The notes beneath the pieces are model-generated. The model did not search any database. It saw nothing but the letters and a program-made list of their open reading frames with translations, and had not been told where the DNA came from. Shown in pieces: positions 17,753-25,588 of a stretch of 35,086 nucleotides of DNA. How positions within the stretch are numbered: position 1 is the first letter of the stretch; each line of letters begins with the position of its first letter. Source of the DNA: Cytophagales bacterium (GTDB lineage Bacteria; Bacteroidota; Bacteroidia; Cytophagales; Spirosomataceae); NCBI GenBank assembly GCA_013298215.1, contig JAAFKE010000040.1, forward strand, positions 1 to 35,086, written 5' to 3'. The position numbers were made by a program, and so were the translations under genes.

Positions 17753-18703
17753 TTAATATCTGAAGCGTGGTGTGCGCACAATGCTCTTTTTGCCAAACCT
17801 GGGGGCGTTAAAGTTATAGCCGATCATAAACTCGAACGATTGCGGTGTTTTGACCTCTTTGGGTTGTACAAAATCGTAAGCCGCGCTTATTTTGAGCCGG
17901 TTGTCCAATAAATTTACACCCGCTATTGCCACCACGGCATCTTGGAGGCGGTAGGTTGCTCCGGCAAAAATCTTGTTCTCAAAAAACGATGCCAAAACCC
18001 CAGCATCGAAGGTAACTGTTTTTAAATTGTTGGGCAAAAACCGCACCAACGCCACCGGTTGTAGCTGAATGTTGTAAGAAATGTCGTAAAAGTACCCAAA
18101 TTGTAGGTACGCATTAGGCCTAAACAGCGACCCAGTTTCAAAACGTGGCTGGTTCAAATTGCTCACCGATGCGCCGATGTAGTAGTTGTCGGTGTCATAA
18201 AACACCCCCAAACCTATGGTTGGCTTTGTTTCAGTTACGCGGCCTGTTCGTCCTACCAAGAGAGGGTCGTCTTTGTCGTTGTACCTAAAATTATAGTCTA
18301 ACGACAATTCTGTTAGCCCCACGCGGGCACCAAAATTAAGATTCCCTCGGTTTAAAACTGTTTTATAGGCATAAGAAAGCTGGTACTGACGCAGGCCTGA
18401 CGGCCCAATTCGGTCGTTGAGGATGTGCAGTCCGAGGCCACCTCTGATAGACGCAAGCGGTACATCAACGGCTATGAGTTGGGTGGTGGCCGCGCCTCCG
18501 TCGTCGAAACTCGCCTGATAACCAGCGTACTGCGTCCTGTACATGAGCTGCGTGCGGGTCATGTCGGCGGTTCCAGCGGCGGCGGGGTTATTGAACAACG
18601 GGTTGAACATGAACAAACTCCACTGCGGGTCTTGCTGTTGGGCGTTGGTGGCGGTGCGGGTGAGCGTAAAAAAAAGCAGCAGGTATAAAATGGGGTGTTT
18701 CAT
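17753..18703 (-). CDS. porP: PorP/SprF family type IX secretion outer-membrane protein
   Basis: I place the start at the ATG at 18703 because it directly opens a clean signal peptide (LYLLLFFTL, cleavage near NAQQ); an in-frame ATG at 18724 would add seven polar residues. The mature protein shows the PorP_SprF pattern: DPQWSLFMFNPLFNNPAAAG at the N-terminus, a beta-barrel with alternating residues, and the C-terminal FEFMIGYNF followed by a basic tail. PorP/SprF proteins act at the outer membrane with the T9SS and are usually encoded next to porK/gldK, as here. Confidence 0.92.
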   Translation of the reverse strand: MKHPILYLLLFFTLTRTATNAQQQDPQWSLFMFNPLFNNPAAAGTADMTRTQLMYRTQYAGYQASFDDGGAATTQLIAVDVPLASIRGGLGLHILNDRIGPSGLRQYQLSYAYKTVLNRGNLNFGARVGLTELSLDYNFRYNDKDDPLLVGRTGRVTETKPTIGLGVFYDTDNYYIGASVSNLNQPRFETGSLFRPNAYLQFGYFYDISYNIQLQPVALVRFLPNNLKTVTFDAGVLASFFENKIFAGATYRLQDAVVAIAGVNLLDNRLKISAAYDFVQPKEVKTPQSFEFMIGYNFNAPRFGKKSIVRTPRFRY

Positions 18704-18794
18704 GCGCGTCTTATTCGGTGCCATTGAGAACTTAAATTTGGGGTGTTAATGCTCAAACTGCGTTAGGATTTACAAGTAGCAAAAAATATCAGAC

Positions 18795-18826
18795 AAAAAA
18801 AAATAGACCAGAACATCTGGTCTATT
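18795..18826 (-). terminator. Intrinsic terminator after hemD
   Basis: Arms AATAGACCAGA (18802-18812) and TCTGGTCTATT (18816-18826) form a perfect 11-bp stem with a 3-base loop, followed on the minus strand by a run of T. It begins 20 bases past the hemD stop and separates the DUF4271-hemD pair from porP. Confidence 0.9.
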
Positions 18827-18845
18827 TCATAACGCGCCAACACCC

Positions 18846-19625
18846 CTAAATGTTGTTGGCTTTTTTGATATAGAGTTCCAACGCACCCGTCATGGAGGGC
18901 GCACTGGGGTGGGGAGCCTGAATGTCTAAAATTAGACCAGCTTCTAATACGGCTTTGGCGGTTGTAGGCCCAAAAGCAGCGATCCGGGTTTTGTTTTGTT
19001 GGTACCCAGGGAAGTTTGCTACCAGTGATTTGATGCCCGACGGGCTAAAAAAACAGATTATGTCGTAAAAAACGTTGGTTAGGTCGGACAGATCTGACGA
19101 TACTGTCTCGTACATAACCGCCTCGGTAAGTTGCAGCTCGTTAGACCCCATAAACTCGGGAATGTCGCTGCGACGTTTGTCTGAACACGGAAAAAGAAAT
19201 TTTTCGGTCTTGTGCTTTTTAATTAACTCCAGCAGATCGGCGGCTGTTTTTTGACCCGTAAATATTTTCCTTTTTCGGATCACAATGTACTTCTGAAGGT
19301 AGTTGGAGGTTTGCTCGGTGATACAAAAGTACTTCATGTCGGCGGGCATTTCCATTCGTGCTTCTTTGCAAATACGGAAAAAGTGGTCTACCGCGTTGCG
19401 GCTGGTAAAAATAATGGCGGTGTGTTCCATTATGTTCACTTTTTGCTTTCGTATGTCGCGCAGTGCCAAACCCTGTACCTCTATAAATGGCCTAAAATCT
19501 ACTTTCAGGTTGTACCTGTCGGCAAGTTCGGTGTATGGTTTGTCGTCTGATGGGCGTGCCTGAGTAACTAAAATGCTTTCGACTTTATTAAGCCGTTCAG
19601 CTTCATTGGTAATACTTTGACTCAT
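18846..19625 (-). CDS. hemD: Uroporphyrinogen-III synthase family protein (HemD)
   Basis: A 259-residue HemD-fold protein with two alternating domains. Typical elements are ILVTQ near the N-terminus, AIIFTSRNAVDHFF, the second-domain FFSPSGIKSLV and the C-terminal RIAAFGPTTAKAVLEAGL. HemD cyclises hydroxymethylbilane to uroporphyrinogen III, a haem precursor. The family is poorly conserved and no other haem gene is in the window, so the catalytic role rests on fold recognition. It follows the DUF4271 gene after 35 bases and ends at a strong terminator, so these two genes form a transcript of their own. Confidence 0.88.
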   Translation of the reverse strand: MSQSITNEAERLNKVESILVTQARPSDDKPYTELADRYNLKVDFRPFIEVQGLALRDIRKQKVNIMEHTAIIFTSRNAVDHFFRICKEARMEMPADMKYFCITEQTSNYLQKYIVIRKRKIFTGQKTAADLLELIKKHKTEKFLFPCSDKRRSDIPEFMGSNELQLTEAVMYETVSSDLSDLTNVFYDIICFFSPSGIKSLVANFPGYQQNKTRIAAFGPTTAKAVLEAGLILDIQAPHPSAPSMTGALELYIKKANNI

Positions 19626-19660
19626 TGAACAGATTAAAAAGTGAAAAAACGGACGCTAAA

Positions 19661-20821
19661 TCAGGTTATTATTCTTACCGCCACGATGAGTGGAATCAGT
19701 TCTGCGATGCAAAGGTACGCAATTAGAAACATATTTTTTACGGTCGCGGTGCTATTTATGGTAAAGTACAGCAAAAGGGTGCGACCCAAATAAAACAATG
19801 AAAACGACCAAACAACGAAGCTCAAAGGAGTAGATTGCCAATTTTGAAAGTAAAGCCCTCCCGAAAAAAGTACGATTGCGTAGGCAGAAAAGAAAATGAG
19901 GGAAGTCTGGACAATTTTGCAGTAGTGCACGTTCACTATTTTGTCTAACCTAAAAAGACCACTCAGTGCGGTCAATAGCACATATTTAGCAATGAATAAA
20001 CCAAAAACTATACCAACTACCAACAAGTATTGTCCTGCCACGGTGACTATACTTTGGTCTTGGGAGGTAATAAACTTGAAGTAAAAGAAGGATTCGTTTT
20101 TGGATTGATAATACACATAAATGTATGCAATTAGTGCGCTCAACAACGTTAAAAATAACAGGTTATTTCGGCTCAATGGGCGATTTACTAGGAATGATTC
20201 TTCGCGCTGGGTGGTATTAAGGAGGTCGAAAATACTGAAGAATCGTTCGAATCCTCGGCGAGAAACATTGGACAAATAAGCGGCGTAAAACAGCACGATG
20301 AGCAGCCCCAATATTAGAAAGTTGCCAGAGGCTGCAATAAATCTGGGTTTAACGGTGAGTAGTTCGTCGGCGGGTAATACCTCAGCAATTGGATTAACGT
20401 TTTTGGCGTGGGCAATGTAGGCGCGTTTGGTGGTTATGCCTGGTGTGCCAAAAACCGATAAAAAAAGTTGGGGTTGGGCGTATTTTTTGAATAGACTGTC
20501 GATGTCTAAAACCAACCAATCGTCGGCTGGCAACGCCTGCTGGAAGGTGGCGTTTATGAACAACGAGTTGCCCTTATCTATTCTCAGCAGCAGTTTGTAG
20601 TGGCGGTTGCTCTCGAGGTCGATCGGTAAACTAAGGGCCGTAAAATTGCGGTGTTGTTCCTCCACAAATGGCACGTAGGCTTTGTACTTGGGGTCGAACA
20701 CCGACCATTCGCTTTGGAGGTCGGCCACTAAAAAATAGCTATTGTTGGGTCCTGTGGCTTGTTGAGCTACCGACTGGAAGGCAATTAGCAAGCAAACCAA
20801 GCTGTAATTAACGCGCTTCAT
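19661..20821 (-). CDS. DUF4271 family membrane protein
   Basis: The ATG at 20821 is preferred: it opens a signal peptide (MKRVNYSLVCLLIAFQSVAQQ), whereas the longer open frame runs back through the sucD terminator. The 386-residue protein has a soluble N-terminal part (about 22-165) and then a C-terminal block of about seven membrane helices with RPLSRNNLLF between, which I recognise as DUF4271. The function is unknown. It is co-directional with hemD 35 bases downstream and lies close to the T9SS cluster. Confidence 0.8.
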   Translation of the reverse strand: MKRVNYSLVCLLIAFQSVAQQATGPNNSYFLVADLQSEWSVFDPKYKAYVPFVEEQHRNFTALSLPIDLESNRHYKLLLRIDKGNSLFINATFQQALPADDWLVLDIDSLFKKYAQPQLFLSVFGTPGITTKRAYIAHAKNVNPIAEVLPADELLTVKPRFIAASGNFLILGLLIVLFYAAYLSNVSRRGFERFFSIFDLLNTTQREESFLVNRPLSRNNLLFLTLLSALIAYIYVYYQSKNESFFYFKFITSQDQSIVTVAGQYLLVVGIVFGLFIAKYVLLTALSGLFRLDKIVNVHYCKIVQTSLIFFSAYAIVLFSGGLYFQNWQSTPLSFVVWSFSLFYLGRTLLLYFTINSTATVKNMFLIAYLCIAELIPLIVAVRIIT

Positions 20822-20865
20822 GTAGGTTGGTTTTCTGCTTTGGTTTTTATGTGTTGGGTACGAAA

Positions 20866-20903
20866 CAAAAAATCCCTGCCAGAAAGCCTGCGGGGATTTT
20901 TTG
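20866..20903 (-). terminator. Intrinsic terminator after sucD
   Basis: CAAAAAATCCC (20866-20876) pairs with GGGATTTTTTG (20893-20903), extended by three inner pairs. On the minus strand the stem is followed by a T-run within the arm itself. It starts 15 bases past the sucD stop. Confidence 0.85.
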
Positions 20904-20917
20904 TAGTCGTGCTGCAC

Positions 20918-21796
20918 CTACGCGCGGCCTAATGCTTTGAGCATGGTTTCGCCGATGAGAGCGGGCGACTCTACGACAAAAATGCCACATTCGGCCATAA
21001 TTCTCATCTTTGCGGCGGCGGTGTCGTCGGCACCGCCAATAATTGCACCAGCGTGGCCCATGCGGCGACCTTTGGGTGCGGTTTGGCCAGCAATAAAACC
21101 AACGACGGGTTTTTTGTTGCCAGTGGCCTTAATCCAGCGAGCTGCGTCGGGTTCCATGGTGCCGCCAATCTCCCCAATCATCACGATGGCTTCGGTGTCG
21201 GGGTCGTTCATGAGTAGTTCTACGGCCTCCTTGGTGGTTGTGCCTATGATGGGGTCTCCGCCGATGCCGATGGCCGTGGTCTGGCCCAGACCTGCGCGAG
21301 TGAGCTGATCGACGGCCTCGTAGGTGAGCGTACCAGATTTGGAGACGATCCCGATAGTGCCCTTCTTGAATATAAAACCAGGCATAATGCCTACTTTACA
21401 CTCACCAGCGGTCATCACACCAGGGCAGTTTGGCCCAATGAGGCGGCAGTCGCGGTTTTCCAAATAGTTTTTCACCATCATCATGTCTTTCACTGGAATA
21501 CCCTCGGTGATACAAATAATGACTTTGATACCTCCATCGGCTGCTTCCATGATGGCATCGGCGGCGAAGGCTGGTGGTACAAAAATAATAGACACGTCGG
21601 CACCCGCTTTGGTTACTGCGTCCTCTACGGTATTGAAAACGGGGCGGTCTAAGTGGGTTTGCCCGCCTTTGCCTGGGGTCACGCCGCCAACCACGTTGGT
21701 ACCGTACTCGATCATTTGTTGCGCATGAAACGAGCCTTCGGTGCCCGTAAAGCCCTGTACAATTATCTTTGAATCTTTGTTAATTAAAACGCTCAT
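20918..21796 (-). CDS. sucD: Succinate--CoA ligase (ADP-forming) alpha subunit
   Basis: A 292-residue subunit that binds CoA and carries the phosphohistidine of the TCA-cycle enzyme interconverting succinyl-CoA and succinate. Visible are the N-terminal [26 protein letters not shown], the GPNCPGV block, KSGTLTYE and GHAGAIIGG with the phosphorylated His248. The start is the ATG at 21796 ([10 protein letters not shown]); the open frame extends 38 residues further, but that part does not look like SucD and overlaps the promoter. The partner sucB/sucC is not in the window. Confidence 0.97.
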   Translation of the reverse strand: MSVLINKDSKIIVQGFTGTEGSFHAQQMIEYGTNVVGGVTPGKGGQTHLDRPVFNTVEDAVTKAGADVSIIFVPPAFAADAIMEAADGGIKVIICITEGIPVKDMMMVKNYLENRDCRLIGPNCPGVMTAGECKVGIMPGFIFKKGTIGIVSKSGTLTYEAVDQLTRAGLGQTTAIGIGGDPIIGTTTKEAVELLMNDPDTEAIVMIGEIGGTMEPDAARWIKATGNKKPVVGFIAGQTAPKGRRMGHAGAIIGGADDTAAAKMRIMAECGIFVVESPALIGETMLKALGRA

Positions 21797-21880
21797 TGGA
21801 GAATATTGATGAATGTTGGAATGAATTTGACTAAGTGAGTGTACGGCCGACGGTATCCGCCATGCGAACTCATCCAGCGG

Positions 21881-21911
21881 TAAAAGTAGAGCGAAAATAC
21901 CAAAGCGCAAA
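21881..21911 (-). promoter_or_regulatory. Bacteroidota-type promoter for sucD
   Basis: On the minus strand TTTG (21908-21911) is followed by exactly 19 bases and then TACTTTTA (21881-21888), one mismatch from TTTG-N19-TAnnTTTG. It lies about 85 bases upstream of the chosen sucD ATG and supports that start over the longer frame. Confidence 0.6.
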
Positions 21912-21941
21912 ACCGATTTTCGGGCCCGACTTGGTTTTAGG

Positions 21942-22604
21942 CTACTGCACGGGACAAAACAACTTAAAAAAGGTGTAACTGAGCGTAACAGAGGTGTAGT
22001 AATAGAGGTCGCTCTGGGCGGGATCGCTCTGCTGAAGGCGCTGGCGCAGGGGCGAGTCGCCGCCGATGTTATCTAAGTAGTCCGAGAAAGGTTGGCGCGT
22101 GCCAAACTCAACCCCCAAACTCCACGGCCTGCTGATTTCCCACTTTATACCCGCGCCAAACGGTATGCACAGGCCGCTGGTTTTGTAGCTACCCGTTCGG
22201 GGCGATGGGCTAGAAAAGTAGTAGCCCACTCCGCCAAACAAGTAAGGAGTCCAGTTGTTGTATCCTTTTTTAAAATTATATTTTCTGAAATTGTATTCCA
22301 TCAATGCGTTAATCTCGCCGATGCGGGTTTTGAAGGAAGCGTTGCGGGCGCGTTGGAAAGGGTCTTTCGATTTGGCATCGGATGCGCCGATGCTACCTCC
22401 CAGTACCTCAGCGCGAAACGAAACAGCCTTGCCCGTATTGTAGCGAAAAAAGAGATTTGCTGCTGGTTGGTAAAAGCGGTAATCGAACGTCGGTGAGATG
22501 TCTCCTTTGTAGTTCATACCGCCAAGACCGCCCCCGATTTCGATTTTTTGGCCGTGGCAGAACCCGCCCAGCAGTACGGCAGCCCCCAAAAATAGTTGCT
22601 TCAT
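21942..22604 (-). CDS. DUF6089-type outer-membrane beta-barrel protein (1)
   Basis: 220 residues with a signal peptide (cleavage near CHGQ, residue 19). A beta-rich barrel follows, with [18 protein letters not shown] at the start, [12 protein letters not shown] and [12 protein letters not shown] in the middle, and the C-terminal strand [15 protein letters not shown]. This is the DUF6089 pattern, a Bacteroidota outer-membrane family of unknown function. It follows its paralogue at 22612 after 7 bases, so the two are co-transcribed. Confidence 0.82.
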   Translation of the reverse strand: MKQLFLGAAVLLGGFCHGQKIEIGGGLGGMNYKGDISPTFDYRFYQPAANLFFRYNTGKAVSFRAEVLGGSIGASDAKSKDPFQRARNASFKTRIGEINALMEYNFRKYNFKKGYNNWTPYLFGGVGYYFSSPSPRTGSYKTSGLCIPFGAGIKWEISRPWSLGVEFGTRQPFSDYLDNIGGDSPLRQRLQQSDPAQSDLYYYTSVTLSYTFFKLFCPVQ

Positions 22605-22611
22605 TTGTGTT

Positions 22612-23613
22612 TTATCTAATAACGGGGCAACTCAAATTGCTCCTGCCGCGCAAAACGTAGCTAAAGGTAATTGTGCCGAGCAAGTACGTGTCGTTGCGCC
22701 CCGAACTGCCGCGCGGGTCGCCAGCGGTTTGGCCTTCTATGGGGTTAGTTAGGGGGTTTAGGCGGCTGTCGTTGGGAAAAAGTTGTTGGCTCACCAAATA
22801 CTGGCGCACCAGATCGGTGCGGTCGCCCTCCAACTTTCTGGCGGCAATTACCTCCTGCGACCGGTTAGCCATGGCTTTGGCCAGTACGCTACTCAGCACG
22901 TTGGGGTCGGCATAAGTACCACTCACGTCGTCTAAGAAGTCGGTGTTTGTAAACCTAAAACCCAACTCTGCGCCTATGTTCATACGGTCATTTATTTTAT
23001 ACCTAACGCCCACCCCAAACGGAATGGCCACGCCAAATAACGAGTACGGGTTGGCATAGCCTGGTTGCCCTTGGCCTTCGGTGCCCAGTGGTTGTAGGGC
23101 TATCCATTTGTTGCCGTATATTTCTTGGAGGTTTTCGGGTACTCTGGCTACAGGGTTGTGCGCAAACGCCGCAATGCCCGCAAATAAATAGGGGTTAAAC
23201 TTCGCCCGCTGCTCCGATGAACGACCATCGGCTTTCAAAAAATACATTCCAACCAGGCTAAACTCTTTTATATCGTTTCTGAAATGAAGGTTTCTCAGAA
23301 ACCGAATGTTGGGTTGGCCCGAGTTGAAGGTGTAGTCGTCGCCACTAATACGCGCCCACGTGAAGCCCACTCTGGCGGCAAAGTGCGGCGACACTTGCCG
23401 CGTGTAGGTGCCACCTACGTTCCAGCGCATCATTTTAAAAACCGTTGCAATGGGCGTGCTGTAGCCAGCCAACTCGCCCACGTAGCTCGACGTGCCCACG
23501 CCCAAACCGACTGTAGAGTAGGGGCGGAAGGCATTGCCCCGCTTTTGGGTAAATGCGGCCAAATGGACAACCGTCAAAAGCGCGCCGAACAGTACTAATC
23601 TATGTCTTTTCAT
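22612..23613 (-). CDS. DUF6089-type outer-membrane beta-barrel protein (2)
   Basis: The ATG at 23613 opens the signal peptide (MKRHRLVLFGALLTVVHLAAF); the open frame extends nine residues further but crosses the promoter region. The 333-residue protein shares the fold and key blocks of its downstream neighbour: STVGLGVGTSSYVGELAGYSTP, FNPYLFAGIAAF, IPFGVGVRYKI, GAELGFRFTNTDFLDDV, and a last strand ending NLSCPVIR. It is longer because of an extra loop region near residues 225-305. Function is unknown. Candidate -7 element CAAAGTTA (minus TAACTTTG) is at 23638-23645, leaving a leader of about 18 bases. Confidence 0.82.
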   Translation of the reverse strand: MKRHRLVLFGALLTVVHLAAFTQKRGNAFRPYSTVGLGVGTSSYVGELAGYSTPIATVFKMMRWNVGGTYTRQVSPHFAARVGFTWARISGDDYTFNSGQPNIRFLRNLHFRNDIKEFSLVGMYFLKADGRSSEQRAKFNPYLFAGIAAFAHNPVARVPENLQEIYGNKWIALQPLGTEGQGQPGYANPYSLFGVAIPFGVGVRYKINDRMNIGAELGFRFTNTDFLDDVSGTYADPNVLSSVLAKAMANRSQEVIAARKLEGDRTDLVRQYLVSQQLFPNDSRLNPLTNPIEGQTAGDPRGSSGRNDTYLLGTITFSYVLRGRSNLSCPVIR

Positions 23614-23934
23614 GTACTTAATCACTAAATGAACGGGCAAAGTTAAACAAAACCATTGGAATCAATTTTAGTTTCTTCTACTGGAACGGTACACCCGTTT
23701 TTTTATTTCAATGCAACCTAAAAATCACACTCACCTGGCTGTTTTTTGCGGGAAACTCGCGCTACACACCACTTTCCGTTTAATAAGTTTTTGCGCTCAA
23801 ATGGTATTATCGGGCATATTTTTATTTTATTTGCACCATGGCAGATTTCCGAATCTATCGGAAACAAAATCTGCTATAATTATGGGCAATTTATTGGTAA
23901 ACGGTTGTCGAACTACGGCAGCCGTTTCTTTTGT
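23614..23934. other. Gene-free region between the protease and DUF6089 genes
   Basis: It holds the -7 element of the DUF6089/sucD-side genes (23638-23645) and two hairpins: GCAGATTT/AAATCTGC with an inner CCGA/TCGG pairing (23841-23874), and a 12-bp stem at 23899-23927. Short open frames on the plus strand here do not resemble proteins. Confidence 0.6.
23899..23927 (-). terminator. Candidate terminator hairpin after the protease gene
   Basis: AAACGGTTGTCG and CGGCAGCCGTTT pair over 12 bp (two G-T pairs) around a 5-base loop, 8 bases past the protease stop. The minus strand lacks a U-tract; the plus strand has TTTCTTTTGTTT, so the orientation is uncertain. Confidence 0.45.
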
Positions 23935-24813
23935 TTATGCCTGGTGGTATTTTATTTGGCAGTTGTCTAAAAATGTTTTTATAACCTGGGCATGTACGCA
24001 CTGCCCCACGTTCATAAACTGGTAATCAGTCACTTTGGTTGTTCGCCCGTTGAGTGTTATCTCCTCGCCGATCAGGTCAAAGCCAAGGTGAAGGTGCTTG
24101 GTCGAGCTCTGCATTCCGTAGACAAGTCCCGATGTGTCGAAAAGCGGGCCGCCACTCTGGCCGCGCAGGCCAGGGGTACTCAGTTCTATGCCAGTTATGT
24201 GTCCATCTGCATTTGCAATGTGGCGCGTCACCATGCCGTCCATCGGAAAAATAGGCGTAGCAATCTGCCCTTCGGCAGTCCATTCAATGTCGTCGGTCGA
24301 TGTTGAGTTTTGGTAATTAGTAAACTCTGGAAAAGGAAAACCCAACCTACACAGCGATTTACCCTGCTTGATGGCCTGCGTTTCTTTCAAAAAAACGGCG
24401 TGCCCAGTGTAGTATTTGTTTTTGAAATCCTTGAACTGCAATACGGCCAGGTCTTCGGTAGGGTGCAGGGCATAGTCGTATTGGCTGCTATCTACTCCGC
24501 TCACAAACGAGTGGCGAATGGCCGTGAGGGTTTCTGAATTGATGCCAAACTTACTTTTTAGGCGGGGTAAATGTTGTTTTTCAAAATACGGAAGCTTCTG
24601 AGCCGCCAGCACTTCGGCCTTGAATGTAAGGTAGTTTTGGGTGTTGCTCAAAAGTAGCTCTACCACGTGCCGGCAGGTAACGGCCGCGCCAGTTTCGTTT
24701 ACAAAAAAAAGCGTGGCGCAACCCTTACGTATGTCCGACGAGCCGTACTGTTTGTATATAGAGTGAACCGCCCGGGTGTAGGCGCTCACCTGCTCAACTG
24801 CCTGAACGAACAT
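23935..24813 (-). CDS. Trypsin-like serine peptidase
   Basis: A 292-residue protein with the chymotrypsin-fold triad: His49 in TCRHVV, Asp121 in DLAVL and Ser220 in GQSGGPL, with RLGFP before the second barrel. This is the arrangement of trypsin_2/S1-type bacterial proteases. No signal peptide or membrane segment is visible and no PDZ domain follows, unlike DegP/HtrA, so a cytoplasmic location is implied. The target is unknown. It is last in a minus-strand run behind the thioredoxin-fold gene, 30 bases away. Confidence 0.82.
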   Translation of the reverse strand: MFVQAVEQVSAYTRAVHSIYKQYGSSDIRKGCATLFFVNETGAAVTCRHVVELLLSNTQNYLTFKAEVLAAQKLPYFEKQHLPRLKSKFGINSETLTAIRHSFVSGVDSSQYDYALHPTEDLAVLQFKDFKNKYYTGHAVFLKETQAIKQGKSLCRLGFPFPEFTNYQNSTSTDDIEWTAEGQIATPIFPMDGMVTRHIANADGHITGIELSTPGLRGQSGGPLFDTSGLVYGMQSSTKHLHLGFDLIGEEITLNGRTTKVTDYQFMNVGQCVHAQVIKTFLDNCQIKYHQA

Positions 24814-24843
24814 TGAAGAACGATGGTAAGGAGAAAAAGATAG

Positions 24844-25491
24844 TTAAGCGTCCTTCCAGCGGATGGCGCATCCCACCGCTTTGGTAGAGGTGGTCACTAC
24901 GGGTTTGCCGCCCAACAAATTAGAAACGGCGTCTTCTACGTAGCGCTTTGTAACTCCAGCGGGGTCTTGGGCGTTGTCGTCAATGGTGCCAGTATATTCT
25001 AAATTAAATTTACCACTGTTGTTTTTAAGTATAAAAACGTGGGGCGTTCTGGCCGCGCCGAAGGCTTTGGCCACGGTTTGCTTGTCGTCTATCATGTACG
25101 GAAAAGTATATCCTTTTTCTTTGGCGCGTACTTTCATGCGCTCAAAAGAGTCTTCCTCGTAGGCCACGGGGTCGTTGGGCTGAACGGCCAAAACTGGGTA
25201 CCCGAGCGGCGCATATTTTTTGTCTAACTCCATAATGCGGTCTTCGTAGGCTTTGGCAAAGGGGCAGTGGTTGCAGGTAAAAACCACAATCGCACCCTTT
25301 TTGTCCTTGTAGTCCGACAACGAAACACTGTTGCCATCCACATTTTTGAGCTTAAAATCGGCTACGGTGGCACCAATTTCGTAGCCAGTTGCGGCCGAGG
25401 TAGCCACGGCGGCGGGGTCTTTGAGGTACAGCGTGGCGGCAGTACTCGACAGCACCAAGGCACCAATTGCGAACCAAAATCTCTTTTTCAT
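24844..25491 (-). CDS. Thioredoxin-fold peroxiredoxin-like protein (AhpC/TSA type)
   Basis: The ATG at 25491 is chosen because it opens the basic start of a signal/anchor (MKKRFWFAIGALVLSST). The 215-residue protein has a periplasmic thioredoxin fold: EIGATVADFKLKNVDG, then FTCNHCPFA with Cys73 and Cys76, a TPHVFILK cis-proline loop, and a C-terminal VGCAIRW containing a third conserved cysteine. This matches the PRX-like1 thioredoxin proteins common in Bacteroidota; it probably acts in extracytoplasmic thiol or peroxide chemistry. It lies between the epimerase (97 bases) and protease genes. Confidence 0.88.
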   Translation of the reverse strand: MKKRFWFAIGALVLSSTAATLYLKDPAAVATSAATGYEIGATVADFKLKNVDGNSVSLSDYKDKKGAIVVFTCNHCPFAKAYEDRIMELDKKYAPLGYPVLAVQPNDPVAYEEDSFERMKVRAKEKGYTFPYMIDDKQTVAKAFGAARTPHVFILKNNSGKFNLEYTGTIDDNAQDPAGVTKRYVEDAVSNLLGGKPVVTTSTKAVGCAIRWKDA

Positions 25492-25552
25492 TTTCGTAAA
25501 ATTATTGTTTAACACCACTATAACAGTAAAACGATAGTTTTCATTTTAATTG

Positions 25553-25574
25553 TCAGGCATTTTTTTTGGCCTGA
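25553..25574 (-). terminator. Weak hairpin after the epimerase gene
   Basis: TCAGGC (25553-25558) and GCCTGA (25569-25574) pair around a loop containing eight T on the plus strand. No U-tract follows on the minus strand, so it may be only a partial terminator or a processing site between the epimerase and thioredoxin genes. Confidence 0.35.
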
Positions 25575-25588
25575 GCCACACCCGTTTA

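Noticed and set aside
20822-20917. N-terminal extension of the DUF4271 protein (32 codons)
   Set aside because: It would read through the sucD terminator hairpin; the internal ATG at 20821 opens a good signal peptide.
23711-24025. Plus-strand open frame of 104 codons
   Set aside because: It overlaps the 3' end of the protease gene in antisense, crosses two hairpins, and its composition is not protein-like.
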